From Gallionella sp. (GTDB taxonomy: Bacteria > Pseudomonadota > Gammaproteobacteria > Burkholderiales > Gallionellaceae), in NCBI GenBank assembly GCA_028689145.1, contig JAQTWT010000006.1, positions 1-64,000 of the forward strand: 64,000 nucleotides of DNA, written 5' to 3'. How positions within the stretch are numbered: the first letter of the stretch is position 1; every line of letters begins with the position of its first letter. The translations under genes and the position numbers were made by a program. The notes under the pieces are model-generated. The model searched no databases. It was not told where the DNA came from and saw only the letters and a program-made list of their open reading frames with translations. Below are positions 39,049 through 48,096 of the stretch, one piece after another.

Positions 39049-40221
39049 ATGAGCGAACCAAAGTACCAACCTGAAACGCTGGCGGTACGCGCGGGCACGC
39101 TGCGCAGCCAGTTCGGTGAGCACAGCGAAGCGCTGTTTCTGACTTCCAGCTTCGTATTTGAAAATGCCGCACAGGCTGCCGCACGCTTTATCGGCGAGCA
39201 GCCGGGCAACATCTATTCGCGTTTCACCAACCCGACCGTGACGATGTTCGAGGAGCGGCTTGCCGCGATGGAAGGCGCGGAGCAATGCGTCGCCACCGCA
39301 TCCGGCATGTCGGCGATATTGGCGTGCGTGATGGGGGTGCTGAAGACGGGCGACCACATCGTTGCTTCGCGCAGTTTGTTCGGCGCGACGGTCAATCTGT
39401 TCAACAACATCATCAAGAAATTCGGCGTGGAGACGACTTATGTTTCCGCCACCGATGTGTCCGAATGGCAGGCGGCGGTGTGTCCGAATACCCGGCTGTT
39501 TTTTCTGGAAACGCCGTCCAATCCGCTCACCGAAATTTCCGACATCGCCGCAATTGCTGCGGTGGCGAAGAGCAGCGGCGCCTTGCTGGCGGTGGACAAT
39601 TGTTTCTGCACGCCGATCCTGCAACGCCCGTTGGAACTGGGCGCAGACATCGTGATCCACTCGGCGACCAAATATCTGGACGGGCAGGGGCGCGTGCTGG
39701 GCGGTGCGGTGCTGGGCAGCAGGAAGAATATGGAAGGCGTGTACGGTTTCCTGCGCACCGCCGGACCGACCATGAGCGCATTCAACGCCTGGGTGTTCCT
39801 GAAGGGTATGGAAACGCTGAAAATTCGCATGGACGCGCACAGCGCCAATGCGCGGGAACTGGCGCGCTGGCTGGAAGCACAGCCGAATGTGGCGCGGGTA
39901 TTCTATCCCGGTCTGCCGTCGCATCCGCAGCACGAGTTGGCAATGCGCCAGCAGAAAACCGGCGGCGGTATCGTGTCGTTCGAGGTTCAGGGCGGGAAGG
40001 ATGCGGCGTGGCGCGTAATCGACAACACGCGGATGATCTCCATCACCGCCAATCTGGGCGATACCAAGACCACCATCACCCATCCCGCCAGCACCACCCA
40101 TGCACGCATTACGCCGGAAGCGCGCGCCGCAGCTGGCATTAGCGACGGCCTGATCCGTATCGCGGTGGGGCTGGAAGCGGTCTGCGATATCCAGGCCGAC
40201 CTGCGCGGGCTGAATCTCTGA
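39049..40221 (+). CDS. metZ: O-succinylhomoserine sulfhydrylase
   Basis: This 390-residue PLP enzyme forms homocysteine directly from O-succinylhomoserine and sulfide. It belongs to the Cys/Met-metabolism fold-type I group: YSRFTNPTVTMFEERLAAMEG, the PLP lysine Lys208 in HSATKYLDGQGRVLGGAVLG, and LGDTKTTITHPASTTHARI. The MetZ label rests on resemblance and on its place after purF, as in pseudomonads and betaproteobacteria; cystathionine gamma-synthase is the main alternative. Its stop overlaps the next start by 1 bp. Confidence 0.93.
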   Translation: MSEPKYQPETLAVRAGTLRSQFGEHSEALFLTSSFVFENAAQAAARFIGEQPGNIYSRFTNPTVTMFEERLAAMEGAEQCVATASGMSAILACVMGVLKTGDHIVASRSLFGATVNLFNNIIKKFGVETTYVSATDVSEWQAAVCPNTRLFFLETPSNPLTEISDIAAIAAVAKSSGALLAVDNCFCTPILQRPLELGADIVIHSATKYLDGQGRVLGGAVLGSRKNMEGVYGFLRTAGPTMSAFNAWVFLKGMETLKIRMDAHSANARELARWLEAQPNVARVFYPGLPSHPQHELAMRQQKTGGGIVSFEVQGGKDAAWRVIDNTRMISITANLGDTKTTITHPASTTHARITPEARAAAGISDGLIRIAVGLEAVCDIQADLRGLNL

Positions 40222-40712
40222 TGGATGTGCTGGCTGCACAGCTCGGCGGCGTACTCAAGGCGCACGGGCTGCTGCTGGCGACGGCAGAATCCTGTACCGG
40301 CGGCGGTGTGGCGCAGGCCATCACCGAAATCTCCGGTAGCTCCGGCTGGTTCGAGCGCGGTTTCGTCACTTATTCCAATCTGGCCAAACAGCAGATGCTG
40401 GGCGTGAACGAAACCACGCTCAAGGAACATGGGGCGGTGTCCGAGGCGGTGGTGCGCGAGATGGTGTCGGGTGCGCTGGCCAACAGCGTTGCGCAAGTGG
40501 CTCTGGCGGTAAGCGGCATCGCCGGGCCGGACGGCGGCACGCCGGGCAAACCGGTTGGCACGGTGTGGTTCGCCTGGGGGATCAAACAGGGGCTAACTTA
40601 TGCGCAGCGCCACCAATTTGGCGGCAGCCGCGCCGAGGTGCGCGCACAGGCGGTGCGTATTGCGATGCAGGGCGTGCTCAACTTGCTGGATAGGCGTGTA
40701 GAGACGGCCTGA
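40221..40712 (+). CDS. pncC: CinA-family nicotinamide-nucleotide amidohydrolase
   Basis: The 163-residue protein matches the C-terminal CinA/PncC domain, which deamidates nicotinamide mononucleotide to recycle NAD. Typical segments are LLATAESCTGGGVAQAIT, GSSGWFERGFVTYSNLAKQQML, and VSGIAGPDGGTPGKPVGTVWFAW. There is no N-terminal molybdopterin-binding half, as in stand-alone PncC. The ATG overlaps the metZ stop. It lies just upstream of recA, a frequent neighbour. Confidence 0.93.
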   Translation: MDVLAAQLGGVLKAHGLLLATAESCTGGGVAQAITEISGSSGWFERGFVTYSNLAKQQMLGVNETTLKEHGAVSEAVVREMVSGALANSVAQVALAVSGIAGPDGGTPGKPVGTVWFAWGIKQGLTYAQRHQFGGSRAEVRAQAVRIAMQGVLNLLDRRVETA

Positions 40713-40720
40713 AATAAAAA

Positions 40721-40738
40721 ATAGAACGATCGTTCTAT
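40721..40738. promoter_or_regulatory. LexA operator of recA, non-canonical GAACG-NN-CGTTC type
   Basis: ATAGAACGATCGTTCTAT is a perfect 18-bp palindrome with the core GAACGATCGTTC (40724-40735), 56 bp before the recA ATG. It is not the CTGT-N8-ACAG box of most betaproteobacteria. It fits the GAACG-NN-CGTTC LexA box reported for Sideroxydans, Gallionella and relatives, which resembles the Bacillus box. Confidence 0.82.
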
Positions 40739-40793
40739 ACAAATGCAAATTGATGTGCCACAATCCTGCATCATTTCTTGAAAGGGGATCGTA

Positions 40794-41895
<1,102 letters not shown>

Positions 41896-41912
<17 letters not shown>

Positions 41913-42372
41913 GTTAAGCCTGCGCGCGCGCGCCTTGCAATATCTGGCAAGGCGCGAGTACAGCCGCGCCGAGTTGCACGACAAGCTGCAGCGTTACGTG
42001 CAGGCTGATGAAGATTCCGAGCAATCGCAGTCCGTTGAGCTGGAAGTACTATTGGATGATTTGACGGCGCGAGGCTGGTTGTCGGATACACGTGCCGCGA
42101 CGCAATTGCTGCATGCCAAACGCAGTCGATTCGGCACGCAACGCATCACCCATGAATTGCGCCAGAAGGGCATCTCTGAAGAGTTGATCGGTGCCGCCTT
42201 GCCAGAGTTGAAAGAAAGTGAACTGGCGACCGCGCGGGAAGTGTGGCAAAGAAAGTTCGGGGTGTTGCCGCAGGACGACAGGGAAAAAGCCAGACAAATG
42301 CGCTTTCTGCAATCGCGCGGTTTTGGTTTCGACGTGATTTTTCAGGTAATACGCCCAATTAAGGATATCTAG
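41896..42372 (+). CDS. recX: Regulatory protein RecX
   Basis: RecX caps RecA filaments and limits RecA activity. The product shows the family's three-helix repeats: [63 protein letters not shown] and [19 protein letters not shown]. From GTG 41896 it has 158 residues, a normal size, and overlaps recA by 17 bp. An in-frame ATG at 41833 would lie deeper inside recA and add 21 residues. Co-transcription with recA under the same operator is expected. Confidence 0.92.
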
Positions 42373-42544
42373 CGCTAAGTCCGACTGTTCCGGTCATGCT
42401 AACTTGCGGCAATAGGACACCTCTTTCTGCTGTCGCCTGAACCATCAGCATTCAGCTTTCCGGTTATCCGCTGGCACAGTAATGGTTCGTCCAGCATGTT
42501 GCGGGTACAAATATGCGCCTTTTATTTCTTTTTCATCCCGCCCT

Positions 42545-42572
42545 TTGGGGTGTCGCCGTATTACGGTAGAAT
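42545..42572 (+). promoter_or_regulatory. Possible sigma70 promoter of dapA
   Basis: TTGGGG and TAGAAT are separated by 16 bp and lie 38 bp before the dapA ATG, in a 238-bp gap after recX that holds no other recognisable feature. Confidence 0.4.
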
Positions 42573-42610
42573 GCCTGCTTTGTTTTTGCTGGCAAGGAAA
42601 TGGGAGCCAA

Positions 42611-43492
42611 ATGATCAAGGGCAGTATTGTTGCAATCGTCACACCGATGCATGAGGACGGCAGTCTCGATCTGACGGCGTTTCGCGCGTTGATCGATTTC
42701 CATGTCGGGCAGGGCACGGACGGGATCGTGGTGGTCGGCACGACCGGCGAATCGCCGACCGTGGATGTGGAAGAGCATGAAATGCTGATCCAGGTTGCCG
42801 TCGAACACTCCGCCGGGCGAATTCCCGTCATCGCCGGAACCGGTGCAAACTCGACCAGAGAAGCGATAGAGCTGGCGGCATTCTCGAAAAAGGCCGGCGC
42901 GGACGCTTCGCTGTCGGTCGTCCCCTATTACAACAAGCCGACCCAGGAAGGTTTGTACCAGCATTTCAAGGCCATCGCCGAGGCGGTGGATATGCCGCAC
43001 ATCCTGTACAACGTGCCGGGGCGCACCGTTGCCGACATGAGCAACGATACCGTACTGCGTTTGGCGCAGATTCCCAATATTGTCGGCATCAAGGACGCGA
43101 CCGGCAATATCGAACGCGGCAGCGATTTGTTGCAGCGCGCACCGGAAGGCTTCGCGGTTTACAGCGGCGACGATGCCAGCACGCTGGCACTGATGCTGCT
43201 CGGCGCGCATGGCACGATCTCGGTGACGGCGAATGTCGCGCCCAAACTGATGCACGAGATGTGCGTAGCCGCCTTGAACGGCGAGGTCGCCAAGGCGCGT
43301 GAAATCAATTTCAAACTGCTCGGGTTGCATCGCCATCTGTTTGTCGAAGCCAATCCGATTCCGGTAAAGTGGGCGGTGGCGCGCATGGGAAAGATGAAAA
43401 ATGCGCTGCGTTTGCCGCTCACGCCTTTGTCGCTGGGGGCACAGGGTTTGGTCGAGCAAGCCATGCATCAAGCCGGTGTACTTACACATTAA
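42611..43492 (+). CDS. dapA: 4-hydroxy-tetrahydrodipicolinate synthase
   Basis: DapA condenses pyruvate with aspartate semialdehyde, the first step specific to lysine and diaminopimelate. The 293-residue barrel has the Schiff-base lysine Lys161 ([11 protein letters not shown]), [10 protein letters not shown], the catalytic Tyr in [14 protein letters not shown] and the VPGRT loop. The frame is open for 43 codons before this ATG, but relatives start [13 protein letters not shown]. bamC follows 24 bp later, the order also found in E. coli (dapA-bamC). Confidence 0.97.
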   Translation: MIKGSIVAIVTPMHEDGSLDLTAFRALIDFHVGQGTDGIVVVGTTGESPTVDVEEHEMLIQVAVEHSAGRIPVIAGTGANSTREAIELAAFSKKAGADASLSVVPYYNKPTQEGLYQHFKAIAEAVDMPHILYNVPGRTVADMSNDTVLRLAQIPNIVGIKDATGNIERGSDLLQRAPEGFAVYSGDDASTLALMLLGAHGTISVTANVAPKLMHEMCVAALNGEVAKAREINFKLLGLHRHLFVEANPIPVKWAVARMGKMKNALRLPLTPLSLGAQGLVEQAMHQAGVLTH

Positions 43493-43516
43493 GCAATATT
43501 GTCGGAGAAAGAATCA

Positions 43517-45037
43517 ATGAAAGTTTTAAATATTGCAGTATTCGGCGTTGTGCTGGTTTCATTGGCAGGATGCAGTGCGATGGGCTTGGGTAGCAAGCGT
43601 ATCGATTATCGCAGTGGCGCGGCACAGGCACCGTCGTTGGAGGTGCCACCCGATCTGACAGCTCCCGGCAGGGATGATCGCTACAGGGTGCCTCAGGGCG
43701 ATGGCGAAACCGTGGCGACTTATTCCGATTACAGCAAAGGCGGAGCGCCTGCAACTCAGGGGCGTGTTACCAGCGGAGTTTTGACTGAGGTGAAAGGCGT
43801 GCGCATGGAGCGCAACGGTGCGCAACGTTGGCTGGTGGTGAGCGACAAGCCGGAAAATGTCTGGTTGGTGGTCAAAGCGTTCTTGCAGGAAAACGGGCTA
43901 ACTATCAAGAGCGAAGATCAGGCGGCCGGTGTGATGGAAACCGATTGGGCTGAGAACCGCGCCAAGATTTCGCAGGGTGGGCTGCGCGGCGTGATTGGGA
44001 AAGTATTTGATAATCTCTATTCGTCCGGTGAGCGGGATCAGTATCGTGTGCGTCTGGAACGCGGCAAGGATGGCACGGATACCGGGGTTTATATCACCCA
44101 TCGCGGCATGGAGGAGGTAGTGTCTGCCGACGGTAATACCTCCAAGTGGCAAGCGCGCGCCAATGATCCGGAGATGGAAACGGTCATGCTGCAGCGTTTG
44201 ATGGTTCGTTTTGGCGGTAGCGAAACTCAAGCGCTCGGCGCTGTAGCTGCCGGAGATACTGCATCCTCGGGTGCTGTCAGGTTGCATGAAATTTTTGACG
44301 GCAGCAATATTATTGTGGTGAACGATACGTTCGACCGGGCTTGGCGCAGGATCGGTCTCGCTATCGAGCGCGCGGGGCTGGTTGTTGAAGACAAGGATCG
44401 GGCCAAGGGTATCTACTACCTGAGACCGGCAAAGGCGGAGACCGGCTGGCTGGATAAGATGCAGTTCTGGAAGGATAGTCAGGATCCCAATACGCGTTAT
44501 CGCGTGAATATCAAAGACGACGGTGCCGCGTGTGAAGTGTCTGTCGTTGATCAGAACGGTGCGACAAGCCAGCAGCTGATTGAGGCGATCTACAAAAATA
44601 TCAATCAGGACGGGAATGGTGGCTCACCGCAATCTTCATCCTCGTCATCGTCAATTTCCGCTATTAATGCAACAGGGGCAGCGGGTACCGCAACCTTGCA
44701 GGGAATTTTTGACGGTAGCAGTGTCATTGTGGTGAACGATGTGTTCGACAAAGCATGGCGCAGAGTCGGGCTCGCTATCGAGCGCGCCGGTTTGCCGGTG
44801 GAATCCAATGACCGGGCCAAGGGCATCTATTTCCTGCAACCCGCTAAAGCCGAAAGCGGTTGGATGGATAAGCTGCAGTTCTGGAAAGACAGCGAAAATA
44901 CCAACGCGCGTTACCGCGTAACTGTCAAAGACGGCGGTCAGGCGTGCGAGGTGTCGGTGACCGATCAGGATGGCGTTAGCGACGATGCCACCAAACAGAT
45001 GATTGAGGCTGTTTACAAAAATATCAACCAGTCATAA
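43517..45037 (+). CDS. bamC: Outer-membrane assembly lipoprotein BamC with an extra C-terminal domain copy
   Basis: BamC is a lipoprotein part of the BAM complex that inserts beta-barrel proteins. The signal peptide ends in the lipobox LAGC. The unstructured BamD-binding stretch (RIDYRSGAAQAPSLEVPPDL, TAPGRDDRYRVP) is conserved, followed by an N-terminal helix-grip domain. The C-terminal helix-grip domain occurs twice: about 44281-44612 and 44691-45034, both with NDxFDxAWRR(I/V)GLAIERAGL, DRAKGIYxLxPAKAE and QFWKDS. A Ser-rich linker joins them. The total of 506 residues exceeds the usual 340-400. The duplication is seen directly, its effect is unknown. Confidence 0.93.
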   Translation: MKVLNIAVFGVVLVSLAGCSAMGLGSKRIDYRSGAAQAPSLEVPPDLTAPGRDDRYRVPQGDGETVATYSDYSKGGAPATQGRVTSGVLTEVKGVRMERNGAQRWLVVSDKPENVWLVVKAFLQENGLTIKSEDQAAGVMETDWAENRAKISQGGLRGVIGKVFDNLYSSGERDQYRVRLERGKDGTDTGVYITHRGMEEVVSADGNTSKWQARANDPEMETVMLQRLMVRFGGSETQALGAVAAGDTASSGAVRLHEIFDGSNIIVVNDTFDRAWRRIGLAIERAGLVVEDKDRAKGIYYLRPAKAETGWLDKMQFWKDSQDPNTRYRVNIKDDGAACEVSVVDQNGATSQQLIEAIYKNINQDGNGGSPQSSSSSSSISAINATGAAGTATLQGIFDGSSVIVVNDVFDKAWRRVGLAIERAGLPVESNDRAKGIYFLQPAKAESGWMDKLQFWKDSENTNARYRVTVKDGGQACEVSVTDQDGVSDDATKQMIEAVYKNINQS

Positions 45038-45070
45038 ATTCGTCGGCAAAAACGTGAATGCACCTTGGTA

Positions 45071-45865
45071 ATGCGCTTTGCTTCGTTGGGTAGCGGCAGC
45101 GAAGGAAACGCGCTGCTGGTTGCAACTGGTGTGAAAAGCTCTTGTCCGGGGGGCGGTCAGACGCAGGTGTTGATGGACTGTGGCTTCGGACTGAAGGATA
45201 CGCTTGCCCGGCTGGCTCGCTTAGGGGTGTCTGCCGAGCAGCTGAGCGGTATTGTTGTCACGCACGAGCACGGCGATCATATCGGTGGAGTGGCGCGGCT
45301 GGCACGCAAATTCAACCTGCCGGTTTGGCTCACTCACGGCACGTTGCACAGTCAGCCGAGTATTTTAGCCGGCATTGCCGATATTCACGAGATCGATCCC
45401 CATCAGCCGTTCATGATTGGTGATATTGAAATTATTCCCTATCCGGTTCCGCATGATGCCGCCGAGCCGGTTCAATTTGTTTTCAATGACGGGATGCGAC
45501 GACTGGGTGTATTGACCGATGCCGGATGCAGTACGGCGCATATCGAGCGCACCCTGAGCGGTTGCCATGCGCTGGTGTTGGAGTGCAATCACGATAGCGA
45601 TATGCTGATGAATGGCGATTATCCGTACAGCATCAAACAGCGCGTGAGCGGGCGTTTCGGGCATCTTAATAATCAGGAGGCCGCCGATATTCTGGGCAGG
45701 CTGGATGTGAGTTGCTTGCAACATCTGGTTGCCGCGCATCTGAGCCGCAAAAACAACACGGAGGCGCTTGCAACACACGCTTTATGCAGTGTACTTGGCT
45801 GTGAGGAAGATTGGCTGTGTGTGGCGACGCAGGAGGATGGGTTTACCTGGCGTGAAATTATTTGA
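45071..45865 (+). CDS. Metallo-beta-lactamase-fold hydrolase (YycJ/WalJ-like)
   Basis: The 264-residue protein has the metal-binding motif THEHGDHIGG and further ligands in VPHDAAEPVQF, LTDAGCST and LECNHDSDML. The start MRFASLGSGSEGNALLV resembles YycJ-type exonuclease/hydrolases of the MBL superfamily. Substrate is unproved; a nuclease role is plausible. I chose the ATG at 45071; a TTG 6 bp earlier is in frame. It lies 33 bp after bamC, commonly its neighbour in betaproteobacteria, and ends at a strong terminator. Confidence 0.85.
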   Translation: MRFASLGSGSEGNALLVATGVKSSCPGGGQTQVLMDCGFGLKDTLARLARLGVSAEQLSGIVVTHEHGDHIGGVARLARKFNLPVWLTHGTLHSQPSILAGIADIHEIDPHQPFMIGDIEIIPYPVPHDAAEPVQFVFNDGMRRLGVLTDAGCSTAHIERTLSGCHALVLECNHDSDMLMNGDYPYSIKQRVSGRFGHLNNQEAADILGRLDVSCLQHLVAAHLSRKNNTEALATHALCSVLGCEEDWLCVATQEDGFTWREII

Positions 45866-45882
45866 ATTTTGGTGGCAGTAAT

Positions 45883-45910
45883 AAAAAAGCCGACTTGCGT
45901 CGGCTTTTTT
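45883..45910. terminator. Bidirectional rho-independent terminator
   Basis: AAAAAAGCCGAC-ttgc-GTCGGCTTTTTT is a perfect hairpin with A-run and T-run on its two sides. It ends both the MBL-hydrolase gene on the plus strand and the small lipoprotein gene on the minus strand. Confidence 0.92.
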
Positions 45911-45929
45911 ATTTGCTTGAAGCAGATGC

Positions 45930-46181
45930 TTACTTCTTGGCAGCAGGTGCAGCGGCAGCAGCAGGTGCGGCGGCAGCAGCAGGTGCGGCTTCAGCAGCAG
46001 GTGCAGCAGGTGCAGCTTCAGCAGCAGGCGCAGCTTCAGCAGCAGGTGCAGCAGGTGCAGCAGGTGCTGCTTCAGCAGCAGGTGCTGCAGGTGCAGCTTC
46101 AGCAGGAGCTTCAGCAGGTTTTCCACCGCAAGCGGTCAAAGCAAGAGCCAACAGAGCAGCAATCAGAGCAGAGTGTTTCAT
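45930..46181 (-). CDS. Small Ala/Pro/Glu-rich lipoprotein
   Basis: The 83-residue product starts MKHSALIAALLALALTACGGKP, a signal peptide with lipobox LTAC. The rest is a low-complexity run of EAAPAAPAA-type units ending in KK. No fold is expected beyond an extended rod tethered to a membrane. The repeated GCAGCAGGTGCAGC DNA could vary in copy number by slippage. The other strand also shows open frames, but those are consequences of the repeat. It is followed by the shared terminator at 45883. Confidence 0.8.
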   Translation of the reverse strand: MKHSALIAALLALALTACGGKPAEAPAEAAPAAPAAEAAPAAPAAPAAEAAPAAEAAPAAPAAEAAPAAAAAPAAAAAPAAKK

Positions 46182-46327
46182 TTTTTTCCTCGGGAGTTTT
46201 AGTTAAAAATCAAAAAAATTTTCGCCTGATTCCAAACGTACCCAAAAAACAGAGGCACGCTCAAAACTAAAGGCCGCATATTCTATCATCTAAGTATGGG
46301 AAATCTAGTGACTTTGCAATATTTTTG

Positions 46328-46819
46328 TTATAACCCGAGCTTTGTGGAAGATACGCCGGGATGGGAAGCAATCCACATTTCCATGAAGCGAGCTTTTAAG
46401 GTGCGCGTATTTTCAGGATCGTGCTGAGCCAGGATGCCCCGCGGGTCGTCAAAATGGAAACGGCGCACATAATGTGATTCGTCCGCGACGGCAAACGGTT
46501 CAGTAATTTGCTGTAAGTTCTGCGGGGTTTGATAAATAGACATGCTGCTGCCGAATTGCTGAAGTAGCATTAGCATACGCGGGCACAAGGTGGCTAAATA
46601 ACGTGTGTCATGAGCCAGTAAAAACAGACGATGGGCAGGGTTGCCCAGCAAAAAACTGCGCAATGTTTGGTAACGTGCTTCAGCGTTGAACCCAAGACCT
46701 TCGAAGTTTTTGTCAAAAAAATACAAATTATGCTGTGCTTGTTGACATAATGTATCCAAGGCGGCGATGTAATCTGCAATGCCGTTGAGCTTGGTATGTA
46801 GCGGTGTATCATCGTTCAT
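46328..46819 (-). CDS. Conserved hypothetical protein (possibly DUF7931)
   Basis: The 163-residue cytoplasmic protein has no signal peptide or membrane helix. Segments such as NLYFFDKNFEGLGFNAEARYQ, FLLAHDTRYLATLCPRMLML and DESHYVRRFHFDDPRG recur in uncharacterised betaproteobacterial proteins and vaguely recall phospholipase-D-like folds. I place it there only by memory of the pattern. It is a lone gene, divergent from the bcp-slyD genes. Confidence 0.7.
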   Translation of the reverse strand: MNDDTPLHTKLNGIADYIAALDTLCQQAQHNLYFFDKNFEGLGFNAEARYQTLRSFLLGNPAHRLFLLAHDTRYLATLCPRMLMLLQQFGSSMSIYQTPQNLQQITEPFAVADESHYVRRFHFDDPRGILAQHDPENTRTLKARFMEMWIASHPGVSSTKLGL

Positions 46820-47006
46820 GATGTACCTCCGATATCTAGTTGGGGCAAATATAGCCGTTAAGATTCAGGTAGTAAAGCGCCAATATACTGCACTGCAGTT
46901 GACCGTTACTGATCCCCATAATTTCCTTTCACAATGCAAACAATTACATTCAAGTGGGCTTGGGGAATTTGTTATTGCAGTTGAACGATGGATATCCCGG
47001 ACACGA

Positions 47007-47035
47007 TTTTGTCCAAGGACAAAAAATCTTATAAC
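47007..47035 (+). promoter_or_regulatory. Possible bcp promoter with overlapping inverted repeat
   Basis: TTTTGTCC-aa-GGACAAAA (47007-47024) is a perfect inverted repeat. It overlaps a potential -35 (TTGTCC), with TATAAC (47030-47035) 15 bp downstream as -10. It could be an operator for the peroxiredoxin gene; the binding protein is unknown. Confidence 0.4.
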
Positions 47036-47078
47036 ACGGCTAAAAAGTGTTTAAAATGCCAGATAGGGGGAAATGCCA

Positions 47079-47558
47079 ATGCAATCTGTCCAGCTTGTCA
47101 TCGGAATGGAAGCTCCGCACTTCGAGTTGCCGGATGCTGATATGGAAACTTTTGTACTCACCTCGCTGCAGGGCAAAAAAAATGTTGTGTTGTATTTCTA
47201 CCCTAAAGATGACACGCCTGGCTGCACCATGGAAGCCAACGAGTTCAGCGAATTTGACGATGATCTGGCCAAGCTGGATACCATCGTGATTGGGATCAGT
47301 CGCGACGATTGTTTGAGCCATGCGTCGTTTCGGGATAAATACGGTTTGTCGGTGCTGCTGCTCTCCGATCCCGATGCGCGCGTTTGTAAACGCTATGGCG
47401 TGATGGTCGAAAAAGAAGTGGACGGACATAAAAAACATGCCATTCAACGCTCGACCTTTGTAATCGATAAGCATGGCAAGCTGCGTTATGTGATGTACGG
47501 CGTTCACGCGCACGGGCATGCGCAAGAAATTTTTAATTTGATCAAGGAGCTGAAATGA
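47079..47558 (+). CDS. bcp: Thioredoxin-dependent peroxiredoxin (Bcp/PrxQ family)
   Basis: This 159-residue enzyme reduces hydrogen and lipid peroxides. The peroxidatic cysteine is Cys49 in YPKDDTPGCTMEANEF. The resolving cysteine found five residues later in E. coli Bcp is Asn here, so it belongs to the one-cysteine type or uses another Cys (DDCLSH or RVCKRYG). AGGGG lies 8 bp before the ATG at 47079; an ATG 6 bp earlier is too close to it. The stop overlaps slyD by ATGA, so the two are co-translated. Confidence 0.94.
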   Translation: MQSVQLVIGMEAPHFELPDADMETFVLTSLQGKKNVVLYFYPKDDTPGCTMEANEFSEFDDDLAKLDTIVIGISRDDCLSHASFRDKYGLSVLLLSDPDARVCKRYGVMVEKEVDGHKKHAIQRSTFVIDKHGKLRYVMYGVHAHGHAQEIFNLIKELK

Positions 47559-48040
47559 AGATTGCCAAAGACACCGTTGTTTCGCTGCGCTACGAATTGT
47601 TCGACTCCGAGGGCGAACTGCTGGAAAAAGTCGAGGATCCGGTCAGTTATTTGCACGGTGGCTACGACGGCATTTTTCCGCTGGTTGAAGAAGCCTTGCA
47701 TGGCAAGAGTGTCGGCGACCAATGTAACGTGAACATGCAGCCAGATGATGCTTTTGGCGAATACGACCATCAGTTGGTTCAGGTCGAGGCGCGCAGCGCA
47801 TTCCCGGCAGATGTCGCGGCCGGCATGCAGTTTGAAGGTGCTCCCGAGAATTCCGACGAAGAAGATTTTCTGCTGTACACCGTTGTCGATGTTACCGACG
47901 ACGAGGTGACGGTGGACGGCAACCATCCTTTGGCCGGAAAGACACTGTCTTTTAATTGCACCGTTACGGGAGTGCGTCCGGCTACAGAAGAGGAACTGGC
48001 GCATGGGCATGTGCATGATGAGGGTGGCTATATCCACTAG
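47555..48040 (+). CDS. slyD: FKBP-type peptidyl-prolyl isomerase, SlyD-like
   Basis: The 161-residue protein combines an FKBP domain (VVSLRYELFDSEGELLEK, LVEEALHGKSVGD) with the inserted chaperone flap (DDAFGEYDHQLVQVEARSAF ... VDVTDDEVTVDGNHPLAGK). It ends in a short His-containing tail (HGHVHDEGGYIH). SlyD proteins catalyse proline isomerisation and carry nickel; the short tail implies weaker metal binding than in E. coli. It overlaps bcp by 4 bp. Confidence 0.94.
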   Translation: MKIAKDTVVSLRYELFDSEGELLEKVEDPVSYLHGGYDGIFPLVEEALHGKSVGDQCNVNMQPDDAFGEYDHQLVQVEARSAFPADVAAGMQFEGAPENSDEEDFLLYTVVDVTDDEVTVDGNHPLAGKTLSFNCTVTGVRPATEEELAHGHVHDEGGYIH

Positions 48041-48096
48041 GCTTGACAGTTTTAGCATGTATGCGTCCATCTGACGGACACTTGGTCTTTGGTGAA

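Noticed and set aside
45862-46270. Plus-strand frames (114 and 133 codons) rich in Ala/Gly or Gln opposite the small lipoprotein
   Set aside because: They are by-products of the GCAGCAGGTGCAGC repeat; only the minus-strand frame has a signal peptide and lipobox and ends at a proper terminator.
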